From an uncultured Prevotella sp. (GTDB lineage: Bacteria > Bacteroidota > Bacteroidia > Bacteroidales > Bacteroidaceae), in contig CALZDK010000084.1 of the NCBI GenBank assembly GCA_945637645.1, positions 1-8,538 of the forward strand: a stretch of 8,538 bases of DNA, given 5' to 3'. Position numbers and translations under genes: made by a program. The notes beneath the pieces are model-generated. The model was not told the DNA's origin. It made no database searches and saw only the letters and a list, made by a program, of their open reading frames with translations. Positions 1-6,124 of this stretch are shown piece after piece. The first letter of the stretch is position 1; each line of letters begins with the position of its first letter.

Positions 1-2015
1 AGGAACTGCAGGGCATGCTGAGGAACAACCGTCGGGTCGTTCATACCGATGATAATCTGCAACTTACCCTTCAGGTTCTTTGCCTGGTTAAGAAGGCTTG
101 TCTTCTCGTAGCCTTCAGCGTTCTGCTCAGGTGTGTCCATATAGCGCTCGCCATACATCACCTCATACCATTTCCAGTCGATGACAGGTCCTCCTGCCAC
201 ACCCACCTTGAACACTTCTGGATGGTTGCACATCAGTGTGGTGGTCATAAATCCGCCGAAGCTCCATCCGTGTACTCCGATTCGGTCTTTGTCAACGTAA
301 GGCAGCGACTTGAGGAAGTCCACTCCTTTCATCTGGTCAGCCATTTCCACTTGTCCGAGCTGTCGGAAAGTTGCCTGCTCGAAGTCGCGCCCACGTCTTT
401 CGCTTCCGCGGTTGTCGAGAATGAAGAGCAGATAGCCCTTCTGCGCCATGTAGGTTTCCCACGATCGGCTTCCGTAGTGCCATGAGGCATCCACATTGTG
501 TGCGTGAGGTCCTCCATAGACATAAATCACTGTAGGATATTTCTTCTGCGGGTCAAAGCCAATGGGTTTCACCATTCTGTAGTAGAGGTCGGTCTCTCCG
601 TCGGCAGCCTTCAGTGTGCCGCACGAGTATTCTGGAATGTTGTAGCCCTTCCATGGGTTTTCTGCTGTGAGCAGTCGTGTGCTCTTTCCCGTTGCGGTGT
701 TTATGAGGTCGATGTTGCGTGGAGTGTCGGGTGCGGAATATTTGTCTGCCACGAAAGCACCCGACTCGGAGAGTTGTGCCTGGTGCATTCCCTCGCCGTT
801 GTCGATGCGTCTCATCTTTCCGTTCTTCAGGTCAACGGTGTAGATGTTTCTCTGTATTGGGCTGTCGGCATTGGCAAGCACCACAGCTGCTTTTGTCTTC
901 TTATTGAATCCCAAGAGGCTCTCTATCACGAAGTTGCCTTTGGTCACCTGTCTTATTGCCTTCTTCTTCAGGTCGTAGAGATAGAGATGATTGTAGCCAT
1001 CCTTCTGGCTCTGCATCAGAAACTTTGTAGCGTCCCAAGGAAGGAATGTCAGCGGGTTGAGCGGCTCCACGTATTTCTCGTGTGTCTCGCGGTAGAGTTC
1101 TTCCTGCTTCTCGCCTGTTGCGGCGTTGTAGCTCACGAGGCGGCAGTCATTTTGGTCGCGGTTGAGCTCAAACATGTAGATGGTCGTTGCGTCGGGGCTC
1201 CACGAGATGTTGGTGAAATAGCGGTCGGTCGGGTCGCCTGCTTTAAGGTAGATGGTCTTCTTTGTGTCGAGGTCATACACTCCTACGGTCACCTTGTGGC
1301 TCGTCATTCCCGCCATAGGATATTTGTCGGGCTCAAGTGTCGCCTCGCGCTCGAAGGTGTTCACCTGCGGATAGTCGGTCACCATCGTCTGGTCCATGCG
1401 ATAAAAGGCAAGACGCTTTCCGTTAGGGCTCCAGAAGAGACCTTCCTCAATGCCGAACTCATTGCGGTGAACAGCTTGTCCATACACTATCTCTCGGCTG
1501 CCGTCGGTGGTCAGCTGAGTGTCCATGTTGTTGGCGTCGGTCACGTGGAGCTGGTCGTTTTCTATATATGCATAGGCTTTCGACTCTGTGCACAATTTGC
1601 CCGCAGGACCTTTGTGGTTGTCTATTTTCCACACCACTTTCTTCTGTCCGAAATCATAGAGCAGCATCGACTTTTGCGATATCAGCATCGCCTCCGTCTT
1701 GTCGGCGTAAGGGCAATTGGCGTAGAGCAGTGAATAGACCTTGTCGTCCTGAAGCTGCGCGTTCACGTCCTCTATATTAAATAAGGTGTCGCGTTTTGCT
1801 GTCTTCATGTCCACTGCCTCAATCCATTCCACGTCGTGTACGATGAGTTTGTCGCCCCACCACGAGAGGAACATGTTTTTCGGTGTCATGTTCCTGTAGT
1901 TGTTGCCTCCGAAGTTGAGGTCTTCCAGCGTAAACTGCTTCAGTTGCTGCGCTGTTGCCGTAATGCCTATTGTAGCCATCATAGCCAAAACGAGAATTTT
2001 CAGTTTAATCTTCAT
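1..2015 (-). CDS. S9-family prolyl peptidase, dipeptidyl peptidase IV-like, secreted (3' end cut by window edge)
   Basis: An unbroken frame of 671 codons runs from ATG at 2015 to the left edge; I found no in-frame stop. Residues 1-22 look like a signal peptide (Lys-rich start, hydrophobic core, TATA cut site before QQ), so the enzyme is probably periplasmic or surface exposed. A DPP-IV-type beta-propeller follows, with FWSPNGKRLAFYRMD near residues 194-208. The alpha/beta hydrolase domain begins near 455: oxyanion Tyr500 in YGGPHAH, nucleophile Ser585 in GWSFGGF, and Asp660 in GMNDPTVVPQ. The catalytic His, expected about 30 residues further on, lies outside the window; the family is usually about 720-740 residues. 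The family releases peptides after Pro or Ala. The propeller has a single Glu (NEF, Glu186) where classical DPP-IV has a double Glu, so exact specificity is uncertain. The start overlaps the methyltransferase stop by 11 bases, implying co-expression. Confidence 0.93.
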   Translation of the reverse strand, partial: MKIKLKILVLAMMATIGITATAQQLKQFTLEDLNFGGNNYRNMTPKNMFLSWWGDKLIVHDVEWIEAVDMKTAKRDTLFNIEDVNAQLQDDKVYSLLYANCPYADKTEAMLISQKSMLLYDFGQKKVVWKIDNHKGPAGKLCTESKAYAYIENDQLHVTDANNMDTQLTTDGSREIVYGQAVHRNEFGIEEGLFWSPNGKRLAFYRMDQTMVTDYPQVNTFEREATLEPDKYPMAGMTSHKVTVGVYDLDTKKTIYLKAGDPTDRYFTNISWSPDATTIYMFELNRDQNDCRLVSYNAATGEKQEELYRETHEKYVEPLNPLTFLPWDATKFLMQSQKDGYNHLYLYDLKKKAIRQVTKGNFVIESLLGFNKKTKAAVVLANADSPIQRNIYTVDLKNGKMRRIDNGEGMHQAQLSESGAFVADKYSAPDTPRNIDLINTATGKSTRLLTAENPWKGYNIPEYSCGTLKAADGETDLYYRMVKPIGFDPQKKYPTVIYVYGGPHAHNVDASWHYGSRSWETYMAQKGYLLFILDNRGSERRGRDFEQATFRQLGQVEMADQMKGVDFLKSLPYVDKDRIGVHGWSFGGFMTTTLMCNHPEVFKVGVAGGPVIDWKWYEVMYGERYMDTPEQNAEGYEKTSLLNQAKNLKGKLQIIIGMNDPTVVPQHALQF

Positions 2016-3525
2016 CGTCGTATCTGTTAAAGTTTCGTCCACCTTTTCCGAACCCCTTTCCGCCCTTTCGGTCAAATCGGTCGCCCTTGCGGTCAAACCG
2101 GTCACCCTTTCGGTCAAAGCGGTCGCGTTTTCCTCCTTGGCGTTCAAATTTTCCTCCCTTGCGGTCTCGTCCCTCGCCAAACTTGTCGTTGTCGTCGCGT
2201 TTGCGTCGCTGGTCAAATCGTTCGAGGTCGTGGCGATGGAACTTGAATGTGCGTATGTCGCCTTCCTCGTTTTCCTCTGTCTCGTCGAGACGCTGCTTGA
2301 ACTCTCGGTTTTTCTTGAAGCGGTGTTTCTCGCCCATCTGCTTTTTCTCCTCCTCGGTTTTCACCACACCTCCCTCGCTGCGGAAGTCTCTCAGTCGTCC
2401 GTCGAAAATTTGGTATTTCCTCAGTTCACACTCCAGTGAACCGTTGTAGAGTGGAATCTTGATGGAAGGTTTCAGGCCAATCTGGTCGAAACATTCCTGT
2501 CGGTAGCTCAGCACCCACGCCTCGTTGTCGAGGAACTGGTGTTTCAGTCTTTCGCCTATCATGCGGTATGTGCCGAGCAGGTCGGGTGTCGAGATTCGCT
2601 CGCCGTATGGCGGGTTGGTCACCATTATGCTCTTTTCCTTTGGCTGCTGGAAGTCCTTGAAGTCGGCTTGCTCCACAGTTATGATGCTTGAAAGTCCAGC
2701 CGCCTTCACGTTCATTCTCGCCGTGTTCACCGCCTTCATGTCTATGTCGTAGGCGTAGATATGGTGGTCATATTCTCGTTCCTCGGAGTCGTCGTTGTAT
2801 ATGGCGTCGAAGAGGTCGCGGTCGAAGTCTTCCCATTTCTCGAAAGCGAACTCCTTGCGGAACAGTCCTGGAGCCATGTTGCGTGCTATGAGTGCCGCCT
2901 CTATGGCGAGCGTTCCCGAACCGCACATAGGGTCGATGAAGTCGGTGTCGCCCTTCCATCCCGTCATGAGTATTATTCCCGCGGCGAGCACCTCGTTCAG
3001 CGGTGCTTCCACGCTTTCCTGGCGGTATCCTCTTCTGTGCAGGCTTTCGCCGCTGGAGTCGAGCGAGAGCGTACACTTGTCCTCGGCAATGTGTATGTTG
3101 AGCCTAAGGTCGGGATTGGCAACTGAGATGTTTGGCCTTGTTCCTGTTGTCTCGCGAAACTGGTCAACAATAGCGTCCTTCACTTTGTATGCAACGAACT
3201 TCGAGTGTTTGAACTCTTCGGAGAACACAACGGAATCAACTGCGAAAGTCTTGTCGTTGGAGAGATATTTCGTCCAGTCTATTTTCTTCACGCCCTCATA
3301 CACCTCGTCGGGTGTGAGAGCCTTGAAGCGTGCAATGGGTTTAAGTATTTTTATAGCTGTGTGCAATTGGAAGTTGGCTCGGTAGAGCATTTCCTTGTTA
3401 CCGGTGAACGATACCATTCGTCGTCCTATCTCCACGTTGTTAGCTCCCAGGTGTGTGAGTTCCTTTGCCAGCACAGGTTCGAGCCCCATGAAGGTCTTGG
3501 CAATCATTTCGAATTCTTGTTCCAT
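2005..3525 (-). CDS. rlmL: THUMP-domain class I SAM-dependent RNA methyltransferase (RlmL/YpsC family)
   Basis: This 506-residue cytoplasmic protein probably N-methylates a base, most likely guanine N2 in 23S rRNA, using S-adenosylmethionine. Residues about 1-160 form the ferredoxin-like plus THUMP RNA-binding part (EMIAKTFMGLEPVLAKEL at the start is typical of Bacteroidales homologues). Residues about 165-382 are the Rossmann methyltransferase: SAM-binding DPMCGSGT at 198-205, acidic YAYDID near 257-262, catalytic NPPYGER at 304-310. It matches the N-terminal half of E. coli RlmL and lacks the RlmK-like second domain, so it is closer to Bacillus YpsC in layout; the symbol is a family-level label. 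From about 383 a 124-residue tail rich in Lys, Arg, Asp and Gly follows, with DRFDRKG repeats near 468-488. The first ATG is preferred because homologues start similarly. It lies 79 bases after cysE with no visible promoter of its own. Confidence 0.93.
   Translation of the reverse strand: MEQEFEMIAKTFMGLEPVLAKELTHLGANNVEIGRRMVSFTGNKEMLYRANFQLHTAIKILKPIARFKALTPDEVYEGVKKIDWTKYLSNDKTFAVDSVVFSEEFKHSKFVAYKVKDAIVDQFRETTGTRPNISVANPDLRLNIHIAEDKCTLSLDSSGESLHRRGYRQESVEAPLNEVLAAGIILMTGWKGDTDFIDPMCGSGTLAIEAALIARNMAPGLFRKEFAFEKWEDFDRDLFDAIYNDDSEEREYDHHIYAYDIDMKAVNTARMNVKAAGLSSIITVEQADFKDFQQPKEKSIMVTNPPYGERISTPDLLGTYRMIGERLKHQFLDNEAWVLSYRQECFDQIGLKPSIKIPLYNGSLECELRKYQIFDGRLRDFRSEGGVVKTEEEKKQMGEKHRFKKNREFKQRLDETEENEEGDIRTFKFHRHDLERFDQRRKRDDNDKFGEGRDRKGGKFERQGGKRDRFDRKGDRFDRKGDRFDRKGGKGFGKGGRNFNRYDDED
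2069..2131 (-). repeat. Three tandem 21-base repeats inside the methyltransferase tail
   Basis: Three consecutive 21-base units start at 2069, 2090 and 2111, each beginning CGGTCAAA on the plus strand. Units 1 and 2 match at 18 of 21 bases, units 2 and 3 at 17 of 21. On the coding strand they specify successive seven-residue blocks of the F-D-R-K-G-D-R type. Being a multiple of three, unit gain or loss would keep the frame. Confidence 0.85.
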
Positions 3526-3566
3526 TTATGTATTGTTATGTTTATTTTTTTTATTTGGGTAGTAAT

Positions 3567-3592
3567 AATGGGGGAAGTTAAGACTTCCCATT
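3567..3592 (-). other. Imperfect hairpin between cysE and the methyltransferase gene
   Basis: AATGGG-AAGT pairs with ACTTCCCATT around a four-base loop (3579-3582), with two extra G on one side as a bulge. It sits 12 bases after the cysE stop. On the minus strand the bases after the stem are A-rich rather than a T run, so it is a poor intrinsic terminator. It may be an RNA-processing or attenuation hairpin, or have no role. Confidence 0.35.
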
Positions 3593-3604
3593 TTAACTCC
3601 TTTC

Positions 3605-4495
3605 TTAACTCCTCTTATAAACCTTACTGTTTGGCTCCAGGTCTTCCGTCACCCAGATGTTAGCCCCCACTACGCTTCCTCTTCCTATGGTGATGCGTCC
3701 GAGTATGGTGGCGTTGGAATATACAATCACGCCGTCCTCCAGTATCGGGTGGCGGGGAATGCCCTTTATCGGGTTCCCGTTCTCGTCGCAGGGGAAACTC
3801 TTTGCGCCCAGTGTCACTCCCTGATAGAGTTTCACGTTGTTGCCTATGATGCATGTTGCTCCAATTACCACGCCCGTTCCGTGGTCGATAGTGAAGTGGT
3901 TGCCTATGGATGCCGCGGGATGAATGTCGATTCCCGTTTCCGAGTGCGCCATTTCCGATATTATGCGAGGAATGAGCGGCACGCCTATGAGGTGCAGCTC
4001 GTGGGCTATGCGGTAGTTTGTCAGTGCTTTTATCACTGGATAGCACGAGATAATCTCGCCGAAGTTCTCCGCCGCAGGGTCACCGTTGAAAGCTGCTTCC
4101 ACGTCGGTAGCGAGCACACGCCTTATTTCAGGCAGCCTTTCAATTAGCCTGAACGCCATTTCTTTCGCTTTCAGTTTGCACGCCGTGTTCTCCCCCTTCC
4201 CACTTTTTGGGCAGGAGAAGCAGAGGCCTGCGAGTATTTGGTCTTCGAGCAGCTTGGAGAGTTTCTCCACTGCCATTCCCAAGTGATAACGTATGGTGTG
4301 CTTATTTATGTTTGACCTTCCGAAATATCCGGGGAAGATTATAGATCTCGACAAATCGATTATTTCTTCGAGCACTTTGCCCGAAGGAAGTGGATTACCA
4401 TCCTGATGCTGGTGAAAGAGTCCTTTCAGAGACATCTCGTCTGACAGCCTGTCCACGGCGGTCGTCAGTGTCAGTGTGAATTTGGAGTTATCCAT
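3605..4495 (-). CDS. cysE: Serine O-acetyltransferase
   Basis: Transfers acetyl from acetyl-CoA to L-serine, giving O-acetylserine, the committed step of cysteine synthesis, in the cytoplasm. The protein has 296 residues: an N-terminal helical domain (about 1-175), then a left-handed beta-helix of hexapeptide repeats (about 188-290). DIHPAASIG gives Asp190 and DHGTG gives Asp204-His205; their 15-residue spacing matches Asp143 and His158 of E. coli CysE. The protein ends KVYKRS soon after the beta-helix and lacks the long C-terminal tail ending in Ile with which enterobacterial CysE docks into CysK, so a cysteine synthase complex of that kind is not expected. The start at 4495 (MDNSKFTL) is chosen because an in-frame ATG at 4537 lies upstream of the promoter's -7 box and could not be in the transcript. 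It is probably the first gene of a three-gene operon. Confidence 0.95.
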   Translation of the reverse strand: MDNSKFTLTLTTAVDRLSDEMSLKGLFHQHQDGNPLPSGKVLEEIIDLSRSIIFPGYFGRSNINKHTIRYHLGMAVEKLSKLLEDQILAGLCFSCPKSGKGENTACKLKAKEMAFRLIERLPEIRRVLATDVEAAFNGDPAAENFGEIISCYPVIKALTNYRIAHELHLIGVPLIPRIISEMAHSETGIDIHPAASIGNHFTIDHGTGVVIGATCIIGNNVKLYQGVTLGAKSFPCDENGNPIKGIPRHPILEDGVIVYSNATILGRITIGRGSVVGANIWVTEDLEPNSKVYKRS

Positions 4496-4523
4496 TTTCT
4501 GTGTGTCGCAATAAATTTCGGTA

Positions 4524-4554
4524 CAAAGATACGGCAAAAAAACGATTCAGCAAA
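4524..4554 (-). promoter_or_regulatory. Bacteroidota-type sigma-70 promoter of cysE
   Basis: On the minus strand this reads TTTG (4554-4551), 19 bases, then TATCTTTG (4531-4524), an exact match to the TTTG / TAnnTTTG consensus with usual spacing. Transcription should begin near 4515-4520, leaving a leader of about 20-25 bases before the ATG at 4495. It probably drives the methyltransferase and peptidase genes too. Confidence 0.82.
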
Positions 4555-4557
4555 GGG

Positions 4558-4643
4558 AAAACACTTTTTTTCATGCTCGAAAACCACTTTTTTGCCTTAA
4601 AAAGTTTGAAAAATCGGTTTTTCTTGCATTTTTTCCTTTTTTT
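4558..4643. other. Phased A/T tracts, possible intrinsically curved DNA
   Basis: Runs of four to seven A or T occur at 4558-4561, 4565-4571, 4580-4583, 4588-4593, 4599-4603, 4609-4613, 4618-4622, 4629-4634 and 4637-4643. From 4588 onward their centres are about 10 bases apart on average, near one helical turn. This lies between the two divergent promoters. Curvature is inferred, not measured. Confidence 0.45.
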
Positions 4644-4668
4644 ATGTTCCGATTTCAGAAATAATATG

Positions 4669-4676
4669 TAATTTTG
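4669..4676 (+). promoter_or_regulatory. Candidate -7 element of the histidine kinase gene
   Basis: TAATTTTG matches the Bacteroidota -7 consensus TAnnTTTG and lies 51 bases before the ATG at 4728. No TTTG is seen at the usual upstream distance; the nearest sequence there is TTTATG at 4641-4646. The promoter may be weak or need an activator. Confidence 0.55.
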
Positions 4677-4727
4677 CTGACGGGTTTGCTTACCATAACC
4701 CTTACCTTAGGAACTAATGTGCAGTGA

Positions 4728-5999
4728 ATGAAAATAGTTTGTGACATATTTTTATATACTTTCGATACCCACGGCTACACCTATTTCGTGGTTTTCACGG
4801 TGGCTATTCTTTTGATAGCTTACCTCGTGGTGATGTTGTGGCTTCAAAACAGGGAAAAGGCGCTGCTGACGCGTTCGTTGGCGCATCTTGCCTCAATGAA
4901 GCGGCACGGCGTGGAGTATGAGCTTGTGTTGCAAGCCATGAAACTCGCCACATGGAGAATAGACCTGCGCGACATGACACTGACATTCGAAAACGACTAC
5001 CGTTCCATGCCAAACCTCTACACACCAGTTCCAGGAACACCTATGAACGAGGTGTTGAAACTGTTGATGCCCGAAGACGCGGAGAAGATGCGTGAGGTCT
5101 TAAAGGGAGTGAAAGTGGGAAAGCAGGACATCTATCACTTGCAGTTCAGAATCAAGGAAGGCAATGGCGACTACTATTGGTCGGACATTTATGGCACAGT
5201 CTCCGAACGCGACGACGACGGCAAGCCCATCACTTTCATCGGAACGGCGAAGAACATCGACAAGCAGAAGAAACAGGAGAAGGAACTTCTCGACGCACGA
5301 CTCAAAGCCGAGGAGAGCGAGCGACTGAAGACAGCCTTCATACAGAACATCAGCCACGAGGTGCGCACCCCGCTCAATGCCATCGTGGGTTTCTCTGAGA
5401 TTTTGCCCAACATAACCGACCCCAACGAGCGCGAGGAACTGATGAGAATCATTAAGGAGAACAATGCCAAGCTGCTCCAGATTTTCGAGGACATGATGAA
5501 CATTTCCAAGGTAGAGGCACACGACGAGAAAGCAAATCTCGTGAAGTCCAATTTCGACCTCGTGCAACTCGTTCAGGAGAAAATGGCAAGATGCAGCTCA
5601 CAGAACACCAATGCCAACCTCACGATGGAGTTTGCCAGCCAGGAGCAGAAAGTGGAACTCTTCACCGACAAGGAACGCGTGGATTATATAGTGACCCATT
5701 TCCTCGAAAACGCAATGAAGTTCACCTCACAAGGAAACATCACCGCGGGCATAAGCCTCATGGCTGGCGTCAATGTGCGCGTATGGGTGAGCGACACAGG
5801 AAAGGGAATAAGCTCACAGGATCAGGAAAAGATTTTCGACCGCTTCTTCAAGGTCGATTACTTCATACAGGGCGCAGGCCTCGGTCTCGCCGTATGCCGA
5901 AGCTATGCGCTGAGCCTTGGCGGAAACGTGGGCGTGGAGTCGCAGCTCGGACAGGGTTCCACATTCTGGTTGGAAATACCATTGGAGACGGTAAAGTAG
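4728..5999 (+). CDS. Membrane-anchored PAS-type sensor histidine kinase (orphan)
   Basis: This 423-residue sensor would autophosphorylate on His and pass the phosphate to a response regulator. One membrane segment is visible at about 18-40, followed by positive residues (NREK), so the body is probably cytoplasmic and almost nothing is exposed outside. A PAS/PAC-like domain spans about 65-177 (YYWSDIYGTV, then FIGTAKNID), then a coiled linker at 178-200. The HisKA domain has NISHEVRTPLNAIVGFSE with phospho-acceptor His210; the HExxT pattern would also permit phosphatase activity. The ATPase domain has the N box (Asn328 in HFLENAMKFT), G1 (DTGKGI, Asp356), F box (IFDRFF) and G2 (GAGLGLAV, 382-389), so it looks active. 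No receiver domain and no response regulator gene lie in the window. The phosphate transporter follows 125 bases downstream but has its own promoter. The signal is unknown. Confidence 0.93.
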   Translation: MKIVCDIFLYTFDTHGYTYFVVFTVAILLIAYLVVMLWLQNREKALLTRSLAHLASMKRHGVEYELVLQAMKLATWRIDLRDMTLTFENDYRSMPNLYTPVPGTPMNEVLKLLMPEDAEKMREVLKGVKVGKQDIYHLQFRIKEGNGDYYWSDIYGTVSERDDDGKPITFIGTAKNIDKQKKQEKELLDARLKAEESERLKTAFIQNISHEVRTPLNAIVGFSEILPNITDPNEREELMRIIKENNAKLLQIFEDMMNISKVEAHDEKANLVKSNFDLVQLVQEKMARCSSQNTNANLTMEFASQEQKVELFTDKERVDYIVTHFLENAMKFTSQGNITAGISLMAGVNVRVWVSDTGKGISSQDQEKIFDRFFKVDYFIQGAGLGLAVCRSYALSLGGNVGVESQLGQGSTFWLEIPLETVK

Positions 6000-6032
6000 A
6001 TGCGGCAAAGGTGATTGTTCAGCATCTTTTTT
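5998..6032 (+). terminator. Likely intrinsic terminator of the histidine kinase gene
   Basis: AGATGC (5998-6003, overlapping the TAG stop) pairs perfectly with GCATCT (6022-6027), followed directly by T through 6032. The loop is 18 bases and holds a further short CAA/TTG pairing. The stem is only six bp, so strength is uncertain, but the T run suggests the kinase transcript ends before the transporter gene. Confidence 0.55.
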
Positions 6033-6036
6033 CGTA

Positions 6037-6076
6037 TTGTAACAAAATTGCAACATCTGTTTAAATTCTCTGTAAC
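6037..6076 (+). promoter_or_regulatory. Pho-box-like array of 7-base direct repeats at 11-base steps
   Basis: TTGTAAC (6037-6043), TTGCAAC (6048-6054), GTTTAAA (6059-6065, weak) and CTGTAAC (6070-6076) start exactly 11 bases apart, separated by AT-rich four-base spacers. Well-studied PhoB sites consist of 7-base direct repeats with 4-base AT-rich spacers. The last unit ends 10 bases before the -7 element of the phosphate transporter, where an activator would replace a -33 box. The regulator is inferred, not shown. Confidence 0.55.
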
Positions 6077-6085
6077 ATAGATTAC

Positions 6086-6120
6086 CTACTTTTGCAGCGC
6101 GAAAACAATAGCAAAAGTAG
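6086..6120. repeat. Perfect 10-bp inverted repeat over the phosphate transporter promoter and start site
   Basis: CTACTTTTGC (6086-6095) and GCAAAAGTAG (6111-6120) are exact reverse complements separated by 15 bases. The left arm contains the whole -7 element; the right arm lies four bases before the ATG. A transcript starting near 6100 would contain only the right arm, so a protein-binding operator is more likely than an RNA hairpin. Confidence 0.7.
6087..6094 (+). promoter_or_regulatory. -7 element of the phosphate transporter promoter
   Basis: TACTTTTG matches TAnnTTTG exactly. No TTTG lies 19-21 bases upstream; the direct-repeat array occupies that place. Transcription should begin near 6100, leaving about 25 bases before the ATG at 6125. 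This excludes the longer reading from a TTG at 6092. Confidence 0.65.
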
Positions 6121-6124
6121 CAAT

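Noticed and set aside
15..485. A 156-codon open frame on the plus strand
   Set aside because: It is antisense to the peptidase catalytic domain, whose YGGPH, GWSFGGF and GMND motifs are clear on the minus strand.
498..1733. A 411-codon open frame on the plus strand
   Set aside because: It lies antisense to the peptidase gene in register with its codons; its translation is Cys/His/Val rich and resembles no family. It is open only because the peptidase codons rarely give plus-strand stops.
2069..2131. CRISPR-like repeats
   Set aside because: The 21-base units are directly adjacent with no spacers and lie in frame in a coding sequence.
3526..3604. A separate promoter for the methyltransferase gene
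   Set aside because: I found no TAnnTTTG on the minus strand in these 79 bases, only A/T-rich sequence and an imperfect hairpin.
4496..4537. Longer cysE start at 4537
   Set aside because: The extra 14 codons overlie the -7 promoter box (4524-4531), so they would not be transcribed; the internal ATG at 4495 gives the usual N-terminus.
6092..6124. Longer transporter start at TTG 6092
   Set aside because: It falls inside the -7 element and adds a polar stretch (QRENNSKSSN) before the first membrane helix; ATG 6125 is better.
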